From Pelagovum pacificum (GTDB lineage: Bacteria > Pseudomonadota > Alphaproteobacteria > Rhodobacterales > Rhodobacteraceae): 64,000 bases of DNA. Location of the stretch: NCBI RefSeq assembly GCF_016134045.1, contig NZ_CP065915.1:1736001-1800000 (forward strand), read 5' to 3'. The notes beneath the pieces are model-generated. The model saw only the letters and a program-made list of their open reading frames with translations. It ran no database searches and was not told the DNA's origin. Made by a program: the position numbers and the translations under genes. Positions 19,023 to 29,100 of this stretch are shown piece by piece; the first letter of the stretch is position 1, and every line of letters starts with the position of its first letter.

Positions 19023-19522
19023 TGGCCGATCAAGTCACCTCTCTCGAAGAGCTCGGCCAGGTCGCCGAAGGCCTGCCCGCCGCCGAGCCCGAAACGCCCC
19101 GTGAGCCCGTCCGCGACGAGTACGGCCGCTCCTACGCGACCGGCAAGCGCAAGGACGCCGTCGCGCGCGTCTGGATCAAGCCGGGGTCCGGCAAGTTCCT
19201 GATCCGCGACAACAAGGGCAACTTCATCGACTACACGAAGTACTTCGCCCGTCCGGTGCTGCAGATGATCCTGCGCCAGCCGTTCCAGGTTGCCGGCGTC
19301 GAAGGCCAGTTCGACGTGCAGGCCACCGTCAAGGGCGGCGGCCTCTCCGGTCAGGCCGGTGCGGTCAAGCACGGCATCTCCAAGGCGCTGCAGCTCTATG
19401 ATCCGTCGCTGCGCGGTGCTCTGAAGGCCGCCGGCTTCCTCACCCGCGACAGCCGCGTGGTCGAGCGGAAGAAGTACGGCAAGGCCAAGGCCCGCCGGAG
19501 CTTCCAGTTCTCCAAGCGCTGA
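19022..19522 (+). CDS. rpsI: 30S ribosomal protein S9
   Basis: Small-subunit protein whose C-terminal tail reaches the P-site tRNA. 166 residues: an acidic N-terminal extension of about 35 residues common in alphaproteobacteria, then the S9 core ([20 protein letters not shown]) and the invariant ending FSKR. It follows rplM with a one-base overlap and is followed by a strong terminator. Confidence 0.98.
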   Translation: MADQVTSLEELGQVAEGLPAAEPETPREPVRDEYGRSYATGKRKDAVARVWIKPGSGKFLIRDNKGNFIDYTKYFARPVLQMILRQPFQVAGVEGQFDVQATVKGGGLSGQAGAVKHGISKALQLYDPSLRGALKAAGFLTRDSRVVERKKYGKAKARRSFQFSKR

Positions 19523-19540
19523 TCCGCTTGCGACATCGCG

Positions 19541-19580
19541 AAGGGCAGGGCCGGTCACGCCGGTCCTGCCCTTTGTTTTT
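19541..19580 (+). terminator. Rho-independent terminator of rplM-rpsI
   Basis: An AAGGGCAGG arm and its complement CCTGCCCTT enclose a GCCGG/CCGGT inner stem with a short loop. The stem is followed by TTTGTTTTT at 19572-19580. It starts 19 bp after the rpsI stop. Confidence 0.93.
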
Positions 19581-19613
19581 CGCGGATACTGTTTTCACGG
19601 AAGGATGTGTCGC

Positions 19614-20291
19614 GTGATCGTCTGCCACCCGCACCGGCTGATCTACCTGAAGACCCGGAAGGTGGCCGGAACCTCGTTCGAGATCGCCCTGTCGGGCGCG
19701 TGCGGCCCGGAATGCATCATCACGCAGATCTCGCCTCGCGACGAGGAGACGCGACAGGCGCTCGGCCTGCCGGGACCGCAGAACCATACGGCTGTCCGGA
19801 ACGGGTCGCTCGTCCGGTTCTACAACCACATGCCCGCCGCCGAGGTGCGCGCCGCGCTGCCGGCGGAGGTCTGGGAGGGCTACCGCAAGATCGCGATCGT
19901 GCGGAACCCGTTCGATGCGGCGATCTCTCTCCATTACTGGCACGGCGGGCACCGGAAGGGCGTACCCTTCGACCGGTTCGTCGCCGAGAGTTCCGAGCTC
20001 GAGGACACGTTGCGGATCGCGCCGCTCGACGGGCCGGACCGGATCGACCGGCACCTGCGCTACGAGGCGCTCGCCGATGAGCTGGCGGCCATCGGGCTGT
20101 CCTCGGTGGCCGAGAGGTTCGACGGCATCCGCACCAAGGCCGGACGCCGCCCCGCAACGGGCGCGTCGGTTCATGAAATATACCGGAAGTTCCCGCAGGC
20201 TGCCGACATCGTGGCGGATCGTTGCCGGGCCGAGATCGCGGCCTTCGGATACGCCCGCCCCGGGGATGGCGCTTCGCGGGAACTCGATTAG
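19614..20291 (+). CDS. Sulfotransferase family protein
   Basis: Probable PAPS-dependent sulfotransferase acting on a carbohydrate (Sulfotransfer_2-like). The 5'-phosphosulfate loop is KTRKVAGTSFE close to the N-terminus and the 3'-phosphate motif is IVRNPFDAAISLHYW near residue 100. It is 225 residues. The first in-frame ATG at 19605 lies directly on the GGAAGG sequence (19599-19604); GTG 19614 has proper nine-base spacing, so I prefer it. The acceptor is unknown. It follows the ribosomal terminator, and the lipoprotein gene begins 9 bp after its stop. Confidence 0.8.
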   Translation: MIVCHPHRLIYLKTRKVAGTSFEIALSGACGPECIITQISPRDEETRQALGLPGPQNHTAVRNGSLVRFYNHMPAAEVRAALPAEVWEGYRKIAIVRNPFDAAISLHYWHGGHRKGVPFDRFVAESSELEDTLRIAPLDGPDRIDRHLRYEALADELAAIGLSSVAERFDGIRTKAGRRPATGASVHEIYRKFPQAADIVADRCRAEIAAFGYARPGDGASRELD

Positions 20292-20300
20292 AAAGAAACG

Positions 20301-20984
20301 ATGATGAAACTGACATTCACAGCCGGCCTCATTCTGGCCCTCACCGGATGCGGAGGAGGACTTGGCTCCATCAGCGCGATGCCCTTCGACACCAGCCAGC
20401 CGATCCGCACCGCCGGCGCGGCGACGCCCGACATGACCAACCGATTCACGCCCGACACGCAGATCGTCATGCTGGGCGACAGCATCACCGCCGGGGGCGA
20501 CTGGCAGGAGTATTTTCCCGCCGCCCGCATCACCAACCGAGGAATCAGCGGCGATTCGACCGATGACATCCTTGAGCGGATGGACGGCGTCCTGTCGGAC
20601 GGACCGGAGGTGACCTACCTCATGGTCGGCATCAACGACGTCTACAACGGCGCGTCCTCGGACGAGATCTATGCGAATTACGTGCAGATCGTCGACATCC
20701 TGCAGGCCGCCGGCAGCGATGTGGTGCTGAACAGCACGCTCGAGTGCAGCGCCTCGGCCTGTGGGGCGGAGAAGCTCGCCACGGTGCGCGCGCTGAACGA
20801 GCGGCTGGTCGCGCTCGCCGCGGCCCGGGGCTTCGACTACATCGACATGAATGCCGAGTTCTCCGGCCCATCGGGCCTGCTGGCGGAAAACACGTTCGAC
20901 GGCGTGCATATGAACGGGCAGGCCTACATGCGGTGGGTCGGGCTGATCGGCGATCACATGTCGTCGGTCGGGCTGCGGTCCTGA
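20301..20984 (+). CDS. SGNH/GDSL hydrolase lipoprotein
   Basis: Exported lipid-anchored esterase or deacetylase. A type II signal peptide ends in the lipobox LTG-Cys17. The SGNH blocks are clear: GDS with Ser61, block II GISGDS (residues 81-86), GIND with Asn112, and DGVH with Asp200 and His203. The length of 227 residues is normal. The natural ester is unknown; relatives act on acyl chains or carbohydrate acetyl groups. Probably cotranscribed with the preceding sulfotransferase gene (nine bases apart). A second ATG directly follows the first. Confidence 0.87.
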   Translation: MMKLTFTAGLILALTGCGGGLGSISAMPFDTSQPIRTAGAATPDMTNRFTPDTQIVMLGDSITAGGDWQEYFPAARITNRGISGDSTDDILERMDGVLSDGPEVTYLMVGINDVYNGASSDEIYANYVQIVDILQAAGSDVVLNSTLECSASACGAEKLATVRALNERLVALAAARGFDYIDMNAEFSGPSGLLAENTFDGVHMNGQAYMRWVGLIGDHMSSVGLRS

Positions 20985-21009
20985 CCGGAGGCGCCCGTGA
21001 CCTCGGCCC

Positions 21010-21147
21010 GATCCAGCGGAGCGCGCTGACGCGCGCACCCGATCAGCCCTCCCTTGCGGTCGGGCGGAAAAGGGGGCTGTCTGCCCCCTCCGGGCCTGCG
21101 GCCCGTTCACCCCCGAGAGGTATTTGAGGCCAGATGAGCGAGCCTTG
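21010..21147 (+). repeat. Dispersed intergenic hairpin repeat, copy A
   Basis: One of three related copies in the window (others at 30937 and 48724). It starts with GATCC-GCGG, has a GCGCG/CGCGC first stem, a GGGGGC-TGTCT-GCCCCC hairpin at 21072-21088 and a CGGGCC-TGC-GGCCCG hairpin at 21091-21105. It ends in CACCCCCGAGAG-TATTTG followed by a less conserved CAGATGA-like tail. The outer pair of the last hairpin is C-G here and T-A in the other two copies. The rest of the 306-bp gap, to 21290, holds a GGAAATTTCC palindrome (21222-21231) and presumably the promoter of the transporter operon. Confidence 0.85.
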
Positions 21148-21290
21148 GGGCGCCCCTCGGGCACAGGGCGCCGCAACTTGATGCAATCGCGCGCCGCGCG
21201 GCCTTCCCTTGGGAGGGATATGGAAATTTCCCATTGTCCTTTCCGGTCACACATTGAAGCATGGCGGCGGACGACGGGAGACGGGCACGT

Positions 21291-22355
21291 ATGAACCTGA
21301 GGCTGGACCGGGACCAGAGAAGCAGCGCGCTCCTGCTGTCTCCGCCGTTCCTCTATGCCGTGGTGCTGCTGGCGCTGCCGATCGTGGCAGTGCTGCTGTT
21401 CAGCTTCTGGACGCAGGATTTCCTCGACATCGACCGGACGTTCACGCTGTTGAACTACAACGACGCGCTGACCCAGCCGATCTACCGCACGCTGATCCTG
21501 CGTAGCCTGCTGATCTCGGCCAGCGTTACCGCGATCACAGTTCTGCTGGCCTTTCCGATCGCCTATTACGTCAGCTTCGCCGTGCCACCGCACCGGAAGT
21601 CGCTGTGGCTGTTCCTGATCACGATCCCGTTCTGGACCAGCTACCTGATCCGGGTGTTCCTGTGGAAGGTGATCCTCGGCTACAACGGCGTGCTCAACAC
21701 CTCTCTGCAGGGCGTGGGGCTGATCGACGAGCCGCTGACCTTCATCCTCTACAACGCCAACGCCGTGGTCATCACACTGGCCCATGCCTTCGCACCCTTC
21801 GCGATCCTGCCGATCTTCGTCTCGCTCGAGAAGATCGACCGGGCGCTGCTGGAGGCGAGCCGCGACCTCGGCGAGAGCCGGGTGACCACCTTCTTCCGGG
21901 TGACGCTGCCGCTGGCGATGCCGGGCGTGGTGGCGGCGATCCTGATCGTCTTCATCCCCACGATCGGCGACTACGTCACGCCCGAGCTGATGGGCGGCGC
22001 GGGTGGCAAGCTGATCGCCAACATGATCCAGACCCAGTTCTTGGCGCTCAACAACGCACCGCTCGGCGCGACGCTGGCGCTCATCGCGATGCTCTGCGTC
22101 GGGCTGGTGCTGCTCTGGCTTTTCTCGCGGCTCAGGCTCTGGACCTGGCTCGGGGAGCGGGGTCACTCCGCACTCGCCGGGGCGGGGCTGGTCGCCGCGC
22201 TGATGGTGGCCGAGTACGCGCTGCTGATGGCGGTCCTCTGGATCGTGCCGGGGGCGTTCGGTCTGCCGGCGACGTGGCTCACCATCGCGGGGGTCATCAT
22301 CCTGACCTCCGGGATCGTCTTCGCGCGCCTGCCGCGGGGAAGGTGGGGCGTATGA
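21291..22355 (+). CDS. potB: ABC transporter permease, spermidine/putrescine type (PotB-like)
   Basis: Inner-membrane permease of a polyamine or opine-type ABC importer. Six helices with the cytoplasmic coupling motif EASRDLGESRVTTFFRVTLPLAMPG, which docks to the ATPase. The protein has about 80 extra residues at the C-terminus with three further hydrophobic segments, ending near residue 354; ordinary PotB ends after six helices. ATG 21261 is also in frame, but 21291 has GGGAG upstream and the conserved N-terminus. Its stop overlaps the next permease by four bases. No substrate-binding protein gene is adjacent. Confidence 0.88.
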   Translation: MNLRLDRDQRSSALLLSPPFLYAVVLLALPIVAVLLFSFWTQDFLDIDRTFTLLNYNDALTQPIYRTLILRSLLISASVTAITVLLAFPIAYYVSFAVPPHRKSLWLFLITIPFWTSYLIRVFLWKVILGYNGVLNTSLQGVGLIDEPLTFILYNANAVVITLAHAFAPFAILPIFVSLEKIDRALLEASRDLGESRVTTFFRVTLPLAMPGVVAAILIVFIPTIGDYVTPELMGGAGGKLIANMIQTQFLALNNAPLGATLALIAMLCVGLVLLWLFSRLRLWTWLGERGHSALAGAGLVAALMVAEYALLMAVLWIVPGAFGLPATWLTIAGVIILTSGIVFARLPRGRWGV

Positions 22356-23164
22356 GGTTCAGCTGGCTCGGTCTCTACGCGGTTCTCTACCTCGTCTTCC
22401 TCTATGCGCCCGTGGTGCTGCTGCCGATTTTCGCCTTCAACGACGGCACGATCATCGCCTTCCCGCTGCAGGGCTTCACGACCGAGTGGTTCGGGGAGCT
22501 CGGCCGCACGGCGGCACTGCATGACGCGGTGCAGGCCAGCCTGCTGATCGCGGTGACCTCGGCAATCCTGGCGACCTGCCTTGGCATGTGCGCCGCGCGG
22601 GCCAGCACGATGTCCCGCTTTCCCGGCAAGCAGGGGGCCATCGGATTCGTGATGATCCCGCTGGTGCTGCCCGAGATCATCGTCGCGGTGTCTCTCCTGA
22701 TCGTGGTGCGGCAGGTGCTTGGCCTGTCACTGTCGAACTGGACGATCATCCTCGCCCACACGCTGATCTGCGTTCCATTCTGCATCGCGGTGCTGAACGG
22801 CGCGTTCCAGAACCTGGATCCGTCGATGGAGGAAGCGGCGATGGACCTCGGCGAAAGCCGCTGGGGCGCGTTCCGCAAGATCACGCTGCCGCTGGTCGCG
22901 CCGGGGATTGTCTCCTCGCTGCTGATCTCCTTCACCATCTCGCTCGACGAGTTCATCATCGCCTTCTTCCTCAGCGGCAACACTCCCACCATGCCGGTCT
23001 ATATCTGGGGCCTGTTGCGCTTCCCGGAGAAGCTGCCGGTGGTCATGGCGCTCGGCACCATCCTCGTCGCGCTGTCGGTGATCCTGCTGACCATCGCCGA
23101 ATATTTCCGTCGTCGCGGCCTCGCGCGGGCGGGCCTGAAAGACACCGGAGGTTTCCTGGGATGA
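22352..23164 (+). CDS. potC: ABC transporter permease, spermidine/putrescine type (PotC-like)
   Basis: Second permease of the importer, 270 residues with six helices. The coupling loop reads EEAAMDLGESRWGAFRKITLPLVAPG, and FTISLDEFIIAFFLSG is typical of PotC. It overlaps the preceding and following genes by ATGA, so the three form one translationally coupled unit. Confidence 0.92.
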   Translation: MRFSWLGLYAVLYLVFLYAPVVLLPIFAFNDGTIIAFPLQGFTTEWFGELGRTAALHDAVQASLLIAVTSAILATCLGMCAARASTMSRFPGKQGAIGFVMIPLVLPEIIVAVSLLIVVRQVLGLSLSNWTIILAHTLICVPFCIAVLNGAFQNLDPSMEEAAMDLGESRWGAFRKITLPLVAPGIVSSLLISFTISLDEFIIAFFLSGNTPTMPVYIWGLLRFPEKLPVVMALGTILVALSVILLTIAEYFRRRGLARAGLKDTGGFLG

Positions 23165-24243
23165 GCCTGATCTCGCTCGAGGGCGTGCACAAGTACTACG
23201 GCGACTACCACGCGCTGCGCGGCATCGACCTCAAGATCGCCCAGGGCGAGTTCTTCTCGCTGCTCGGGCCCTCGGGCTGCGGCAAGACCACGCTGCTGCG
23301 CACCATCGCGGGGTTCGAGGATGTCACCGACGGGATCCTCAAGATCGACGGCCGCGACATGCGGCGTGTCCCTGCGAACCATCGTCCGACCAACATGGTG
23401 TTCCAGAGCTACGCGATCTTTCCGCATCTCTCGGTCGCCGAGAACGTCGGCTTCGGCCTGCGGCGCGATCCCCGGAGCCGGGCGGAGAAGGTCCGCGCGG
23501 TGGGCGAGGCGCTGGAGATGGTGGGCCTTGCCGGGTACGGCGAGCGGCGGGCGCATGCGCTGTCGGGCGGCCAGCGGCAGCGAGTGGCGCTCGCGCGCTC
23601 GCTGATCCTGAAGCCGAAGGTCCTGCTGCTGGACGAGCCGCTGTCGGCGCTCGACAAGAAGATGCGCGAGCAGATGCAGGTCGAGCTTATCAAGCTGCAG
23701 CGCGAGGTCGGGATCACCTTCATCCTTGTCACCCACGACCAGGAAGAGGCGCTGGTGATGTCCGACCGGATCGCGGTGATGTTCGAGGGCGCCATCGGCC
23801 AGCTGGGCGATCCGGAATCGCTCTACCGGCGTCCGAACAGCCGCCGGGTGGCGGGTTTCATCGGGATGATGAACTTCCTCGACGGCCGGGTCGGCTCCGC
23901 CGGTCCGACCATCGCGGTCGATGTCCGTGGCCTCGGCCGGGCTGAGGTTCCGGCGGAGCAGGCGCCCGGCGGTGTGGCCGAGGGGGACGTCACGATCGGC
24001 ATCCGGCCCGAGACGCTGTCTATCCTGTTCGAGGGCGAACAGTCCGAGCGGCGCGTGGTCGACGGTGTGGTGGACGAAGTCGTCTATTACGGCGACATGA
24101 CCTATTACGACGTGCGGGTCGACGGGCTGGACCAGCCGCTCAACATCTCGATGAAGAACCTGATCGGGCGTCCCGTGCTCGATGTCGGGACGCCGACGCG
24201 GATCGCGTGGGATGAACGGTCGCTGGTGCTGCTGGACCGGTAG
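23161..24243 (+). CDS. potA: ABC transporter ATP-binding protein, polyamine type (PotA-like)
   Basis: ATPase of the importer, 360 residues. Walker A GPSGCGKTT at 36-44, Q-loop FQSY at 81-84, signature LSGGQ at 134-138 and Walker B LLLDEP at 155-160. A C-terminal TOBE regulatory domain (about 275-360) includes IGIRPETLSI. It completes the potB-potC-potA unit. The transported solute could be spermidine, putrescine or a related cation; without the binding protein it cannot be decided. Confidence 0.92.
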   Translation: MSLISLEGVHKYYGDYHALRGIDLKIAQGEFFSLLGPSGCGKTTLLRTIAGFEDVTDGILKIDGRDMRRVPANHRPTNMVFQSYAIFPHLSVAENVGFGLRRDPRSRAEKVRAVGEALEMVGLAGYGERRAHALSGGQRQRVALARSLILKPKVLLLDEPLSALDKKMREQMQVELIKLQREVGITFILVTHDQEEALVMSDRIAVMFEGAIGQLGDPESLYRRPNSRRVAGFIGMMNFLDGRVGSAGPTIAVDVRGLGRAEVPAEQAPGGVAEGDVTIGIRPETLSILFEGEQSERRVVDGVVDEVVYYGDMTYYDVRVDGLDQPLNISMKNLIGRPVLDVGTPTRIAWDERSLVLLDR

Positions 24244-24263
24244 GATGGGGCAGGCCCCATCCT
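24242..24263. terminator. Hairpin between convergent potA and pagL-like genes
   Basis: AGGATGGGGC (24242-24251) and GCCCCATCCT (24254-24263) form a perfect inverted repeat that starts in the potA stop codon. There is no T tract on either side, so it may slow or protect transcript ends rather than act as a full intrinsic terminator. Confidence 0.5.
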
Positions 24264-24273
24264 GTGCCCGGCA

Positions 24274-24789
24274 TCAGTTCAGCGGGATCGAGTAGCGCAC
24301 GCCCCAGGTCTCGAGCCCCGGGTTCAGCTCCCGGATGTCGCCGTTCGAGCGGTGGTCGTAATAGACGCCGAGCCGCGAGCCGCCGAAGAACTCGTAGCTG
24401 AGGCCGAGGGACGAGCGGAACTGCAGCCCGCCGCCGAGGTCCTCGCCCTGGCCCATCGAATAGTAACCCGGCATCAGCGAACCTTCCGCCACCACGCCCG
24501 TGTTGAAGAGCGCGACATCGCTGCGCACGCCGAAGCCGATCCAGCTGCTGTTCTCGGCCGTGGTCGACACGCCGACAACCGGCTGGAACGGCCCGTAAGA
24601 CGTGTGGATCGCGTAGTCGAGGTAGACTTCGCTCGAGATCGTCTCTTCCTGGAAATCCACCGCGCCCAACTGGAACGACAGCCGCTCGGTCGCGGCTTCC
24701 GGTGCGATGCAACCGCCCTGTGGGCAGTGGTTCACGCCCATGTCGGTAAAGCTCATGATGAGGTAGATCAGCGCGATCTTGCCATCCAT
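24274..24789 (-). CDS. PagL-like lipid A 3-O-deacylase (acyloxyacyl hydrolase)
   Basis: Small outer-membrane beta-barrel esterase family. The C-terminal part has the PagL signature: His146 and Ser148 in YDHRSNGD and Glu160 in NPGLETWG. The spacing (+2 and +14) equals the His126/Ser128/Glu140 triad of Pseudomonas PagL. It is 171 residues. The N-terminus (MDGKIALIYLIMSFTDMGVN) is only weakly hydrophobic and is not a normal signal peptide, which is odd for an outer-membrane enzyme; a different start is possible. It is divergent from the polysaccharide genes, suggesting a role in envelope remodelling. Confidence 0.8.
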   Translation of the reverse strand: MDGKIALIYLIMSFTDMGVNHCPQGGCIAPEAATERLSFQLGAVDFQEETISSEVYLDYAIHTSYGPFQPVVGVSTTAENSSWIGFGVRSDVALFNTGVVAEGSLMPGYYSMGQGEDLGGGLQFRSSLGLSYEFFGGSRLGVYYDHRSNGDIRELNPGLETWGVRYSIPLN

Positions 24790-24926
24790 CTTGATTCTCC
24801 TGCTCGTTTGTTTTGTGGCAGGCTAACCGCTGCGGGGGGCTTGCGTCGAGGGAAAGCCGTCGGCTTGCACTCATCCACCCTGCCGCATAATGGAAGCGGG
24901 CGTCCGGACAGCGCGCGGAGGGACTT

Positions 24927-26153
24927 TTGAACGCCACCACGACCAGCGCAGAGGCCCTGCGGATCGGCATTTTCGTCCCCTGGATCACGCTCGGACGTGG
25001 CGGGACGGAGAACGTCGGACAGATGATGGCGAACGCCATGCAGGCGCGGGGTCACCGGGTGACCGTCTTCACGTTCGACGACAAGGCCGGACCCTCCCGC
25101 TGGCCGCTGCAGGAGGGGATCGAGCTTGTCCATCTGCCTGAAGCCGCAGGTGTTCCGGGGGATCGTGCGATGGCGGTGGCGGTCGCGTCGCGCTCGCTCG
25201 ACCTGCTGGTCGGTCTCCACATGAACCGCACGCTGCTGCGGTACGCCGCCGTCGCTCAGAAGGTGGGTATTCCGCTGGTCCTGTCGGAACATATCGACCC
25301 GCGGTTCCCAGAATGGCACGGCTCCAACAGCGCGACGGAGCGGCAGGCCGCCTTCTTTGGCGCGACGCTGGTGCATCTGCTGGTCGATGCCTTCACCGCC
25401 ACGGTCACGCCGTTCCTGCAGGACCGCGTCCGCGTCATTCCCAACACCATCGCCGAGCCGGAGGCGCTGGCGGCGCCCGGGCGTGAAGATGCGAAGACGC
25501 GGACCATCCTCACGGTCGCCCGGCTCGTGCCGCGCAAGAACGTCGCCGCGCTGGTCGAGGCCTTCGCCAGGGTCGCACCCGATCATGCCGACTGGACGCT
25601 CAAGATCGTCGGCACGGGTCCGGAGCGGCGCGCCTTGCAGCGGCTAGCGAAGACGCTCGGCGTCAATGGACAGGTCGACTTCGCCGGGGCGACGGACGAT
25701 CCCTATCCCGATTATGCCGCCGCCGAGATCTTCGTGCTGCCGTCCTTCTTCGAAGGTTTCCCGATGTCGACGCTCGAAGCGATGGCACATGGTTTGCCGC
25801 TGATCGGCATGGCGATCTGCAACGGCGTGAACGAACAGGTCGTGCCCGGCGAGAACGGTTATCTCTGCGGCGAGAACGGACCCGACCTGTCGACCGCGCT
25901 GGCGGCGCTTATGGCGGACCGGGGCGCACGGTCGCGGATGGGGCAGGCGTCGCGGGACCGCTACCTCGCCAACTACAGCAACGACGTGATTTTCGATCGC
26001 TGGGACGCGATGTTCCGCGAGGCGGTCAGCCTCGGCCCCGTCTCGGCGACCGCCGGGCCGGCCGAAATCCTGTCGGTACGGCTGGCGGAAGCGACGTGGG
26101 GCACCGACGACCTTCTTCTGCCGGCAGCCAGCGGGGGCGGCGCACGTGTCTGA
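24927..26153 (+). CDS. Glycosyltransferase family 4 protein
   Basis: Transfers a sugar from a nucleotide donor to a growing glycan at the inner face of the membrane. It is a GT-B fold of 408 residues. The N-terminal acceptor half begins GIFVPWITLGRGGTENVG. The C-terminal donor half shows VARLVPRKNV, KIVGTGPERRALQ and the catalytic region PSFFEGFPMSTLEAMAHG with the EX7E-type glutamates. The start is TTG at 24927 with GGAGGG four bases upstream. It is the first gene of a three-gene polysaccharide unit, with its stop overlapping the next gene. Confidence 0.9.
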   Translation: MNATTTSAEALRIGIFVPWITLGRGGTENVGQMMANAMQARGHRVTVFTFDDKAGPSRWPLQEGIELVHLPEAAGVPGDRAMAVAVASRSLDLLVGLHMNRTLLRYAAVAQKVGIPLVLSEHIDPRFPEWHGSNSATERQAAFFGATLVHLLVDAFTATVTPFLQDRVRVIPNTIAEPEALAAPGREDAKTRTILTVARLVPRKNVAALVEAFARVAPDHADWTLKIVGTGPERRALQRLAKTLGVNGQVDFAGATDDPYPDYAAAEIFVLPSFFEGFPMSTLEAMAHGLPLIGMAICNGVNEQVVPGENGYLCGENGPDLSTALAALMADRGARSRMGQASRDRYLANYSNDVIFDRWDAMFREAVSLGPVSATAGPAEILSVRLAEATWGTDDLLLPAASGGGARV

Positions 26154-29100
26154 TCATCAGCCACTCTACCTTCGCTTCGCCGAGTTGCTCGAATTGGCGC
26201 AGGCCGATCACCTGCCGGGGCGCGACATCCGGCAGCACGTGCTCGAGGCCCGCGATCGCCCGGTGACCTTCGGCTTCACCGGCGACAACCTCCGCACGGC
26301 CTACCCGGCGAACCTGCCGCTGCTCTGGACCGACGCGCGCGGCTTCGACGCGGCGGACGCGGACGCCTCCGATACCTTCATCGCGCCGGGCACCGTGACG
26401 GCGGATCCGGCGACCTCGCACAAGGGGGTGCTCGGCCTGATGGGGCGGCTGCCGAACGGCAAGCGGCCGCTCTTCATGGAGCAATGCTTCCTCGCCTCGA
26501 CGCACAGCTGGTCGCATGCCTTTCGTACCAAGACGGCCGAGCACGCCTGCCTTGGCTACGTCTACGACGACATCGCGCACTATTTCATGGCGGACTATCC
26601 GAACCGCCTGACGGAACGGCTGAACAGCGCCGAGACCCCGACGGACGACGAACTGGCACGGGCGCGGGGGCTGATCGACCGGCTCGTCTCGCGCCGGATC
26701 AGCAAGTATAACGCCCAGCCCATGCGTGCGCCCGAGATGACCGAGGGCTACAGCCGGCGGGTCCTAGTCTGCGACCAGGCCTTCGCCGATGCCTCGACGC
26801 TTTTCGGACGGGTGTCTGAGGCTGACTTCGAGCGGATGGTCCTCGCCGCGTTGCGCGAGAATCCGGACGCCGAGGTGATCGTGAAGACCCACCCCGACAC
26901 GTCTTGGGAAAGCGAGCGGCGCACGGGCTATTACAACGACCTGACCTCAACGGGGCGGATGCGGATCCTGCGGGACCCGGTGAACCCCTTCGCGCTGTTC
27001 GAGCATGTCGACAAGGTCTACGTCGGCACCAGCCAGATCGGGCTCGAGGCACTGTTTGCCGGCAAGGAGGTCGTCTGTTTCGGCGTGCCGTTCTTCTCCG
27101 GCTGGGGGCTGACGGACGACCGCAAGCAGGTTCGCCACCGGACGCGGACCCGGTCGCTGGAAGAACTCTTCCACTATTTCTACGTCTGGTATTCGATCTA
27201 TCAGGTGCCGGGTCAGGCTGCGCCCGCCGAAATCGAACAGGTGCTCGACTTCATCGAGTCTCACCGCCCCGAGACGGCGCCGGGCACGGCGGAAGAAGCC
27301 GCGCGGCCGCCGAAGGTGTCCGTCATCATCCCGGTTCACAATGTCGCGCCCTACATCGGCGCCTGCCTCGACTCGATCCGCAAGCAGACCCTGCGCGAGA
27401 TCGAGATCCTGCCGGTCAACGACAAAAGCCCCGACGACAGCCAGACAGTGATCGACCGTCACGCGGCGGACGACCCGCGGATCCGGCCGATCGTGCTGTC
27501 CGAGAACGTAGGGCAGGGCATGGCCCGCAACCGCGCCATCGACGAGGCGCGCGGCGACTACATCCTGTTCATCGACGGTGACGACTGGCTGGTGGATGCG
27601 ACCGCGCTTGCCCGGCTGGTGGAGCGGGCCGAGGCCGACGACGCCGACATGGTCCGAGGCCGAAAGGCCTTCGAGGCGGAGGTGGCCGACGACGGTCGCA
27701 TCCTCGCCAAGCGTGACGATGTCACGGAAGCGCTGATCCCCGCGCGCGACGGGGCGGTCAGCCATGCCGACGCGCCCGAGCTGCTGAACAACCGGCACTT
27801 CTGGACCTTCCTCTACCGCCGGTCTTTCCTTGGCGATCGGATCCGTTTCGTGACCCGGCAGTGGGAGGAGCGTGCCTTTCTCGTAGACGCGCTGGTGTCG
27901 GCCGAGCGGATCTCGATCACCGACATCGACCTGACCGCCTACCGGATCCGGCCGGGCTCCACCGCGCGTCGTCAACGCACGCGCGACGACTACGAGCTGA
28001 TGCTCACGAACTTCGGCCATGTCTTCAAGGTCTTGGCCGCCGCAGGCGCGGTCGAGCGCGACTCGCCGTTGCGGCAGCACCTCGTCTTTCACGTCACGCA
28101 GTTCCTCGACCATATCGTGATCGGGATGCCCTACCGCTCCTGGCGTGGTGGGCCGGAAGAAGCCGCTTTTCAGGATCGGATCGCCGGTATCCTGCGGACC
28201 TACGATATCCGCCCCCTCGATATCGACCGTAGAAACATCCGCCTCAGCCGCGCGCACCGCGATGCAAGTGCACATGCGCTCGTCGCGGCGGCGCTTCTGT
28301 CGGGCGATGCGGAGCTTCTGCATCATGCCGTGGACCTCGCCCCGATCCCGCAGGAGGCGCTGCACGCCCGTTTCCTGAAGGCGCCGACGTCCGAGGTGGA
28401 GACCGACCTCGAAGCCGCACTCAACAGGTTCGCCCGGAACGACATGGTCACCGCTGGACGATCCGCGCGGCCCGCGAAACGGCCGCGCTTGATCCTGCAT
28501 ATCGGCGCGACGAAGACCGGCTCCACCTGGCTTCAGGGGCACATGGAGGTGAACCGCCCGGCGCTTCTGCGCAGCGGCACCTGGTATCCCGAAGTCGGCC
28601 TGTTCTGGCAGACCGACCGGGACAAGCAGGCGGGCCACGCCGGCTTCCTGCCTGCCATCCGGCGAGGCGAGACAAACCTGCGCCACTACCTCGATGCGGG
28701 CGTCGCCGCGCTCGGCGAACGGGTGCACACCGTTGTGCTGTCGAGCGAGGCCTTTTTCCTCCATGCCGAACCGTCGGTCATGGCGAACTGGTTCGCGGGC
28801 TACGACGTCGAGGTCGTGATGTACCTCCGCCGACAGGACGACTGGGCCAACGCGCAGTATTGCGAGTTCGTCGCGGGCGGTGCCGTGGGTCGGGTCGATG
28901 TGCCGGTCGAGGAGTGGCTGGAGACCGACCAGGTGCGGCGCTGGCTGGACTACGAGGGCCGGGTTGCCGATTGGGTGTCCGCTTTCGGACAGGAGGCCGT
29001 GACGGTGCGCCGCTTCGAGAGCGGACGGCTGGCCGGCAACGATCTGCTGTCCGATTTCGTTCAGGCGACCGGGATCGAGGCGTTGTCGGATCTGCCAAGG

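Noticed and set aside
19440..22166. 908-codon minus-strand frame
   Set aside because: It runs through rpsI, the terminator, two other genes and the repeat; no recognisable domain.
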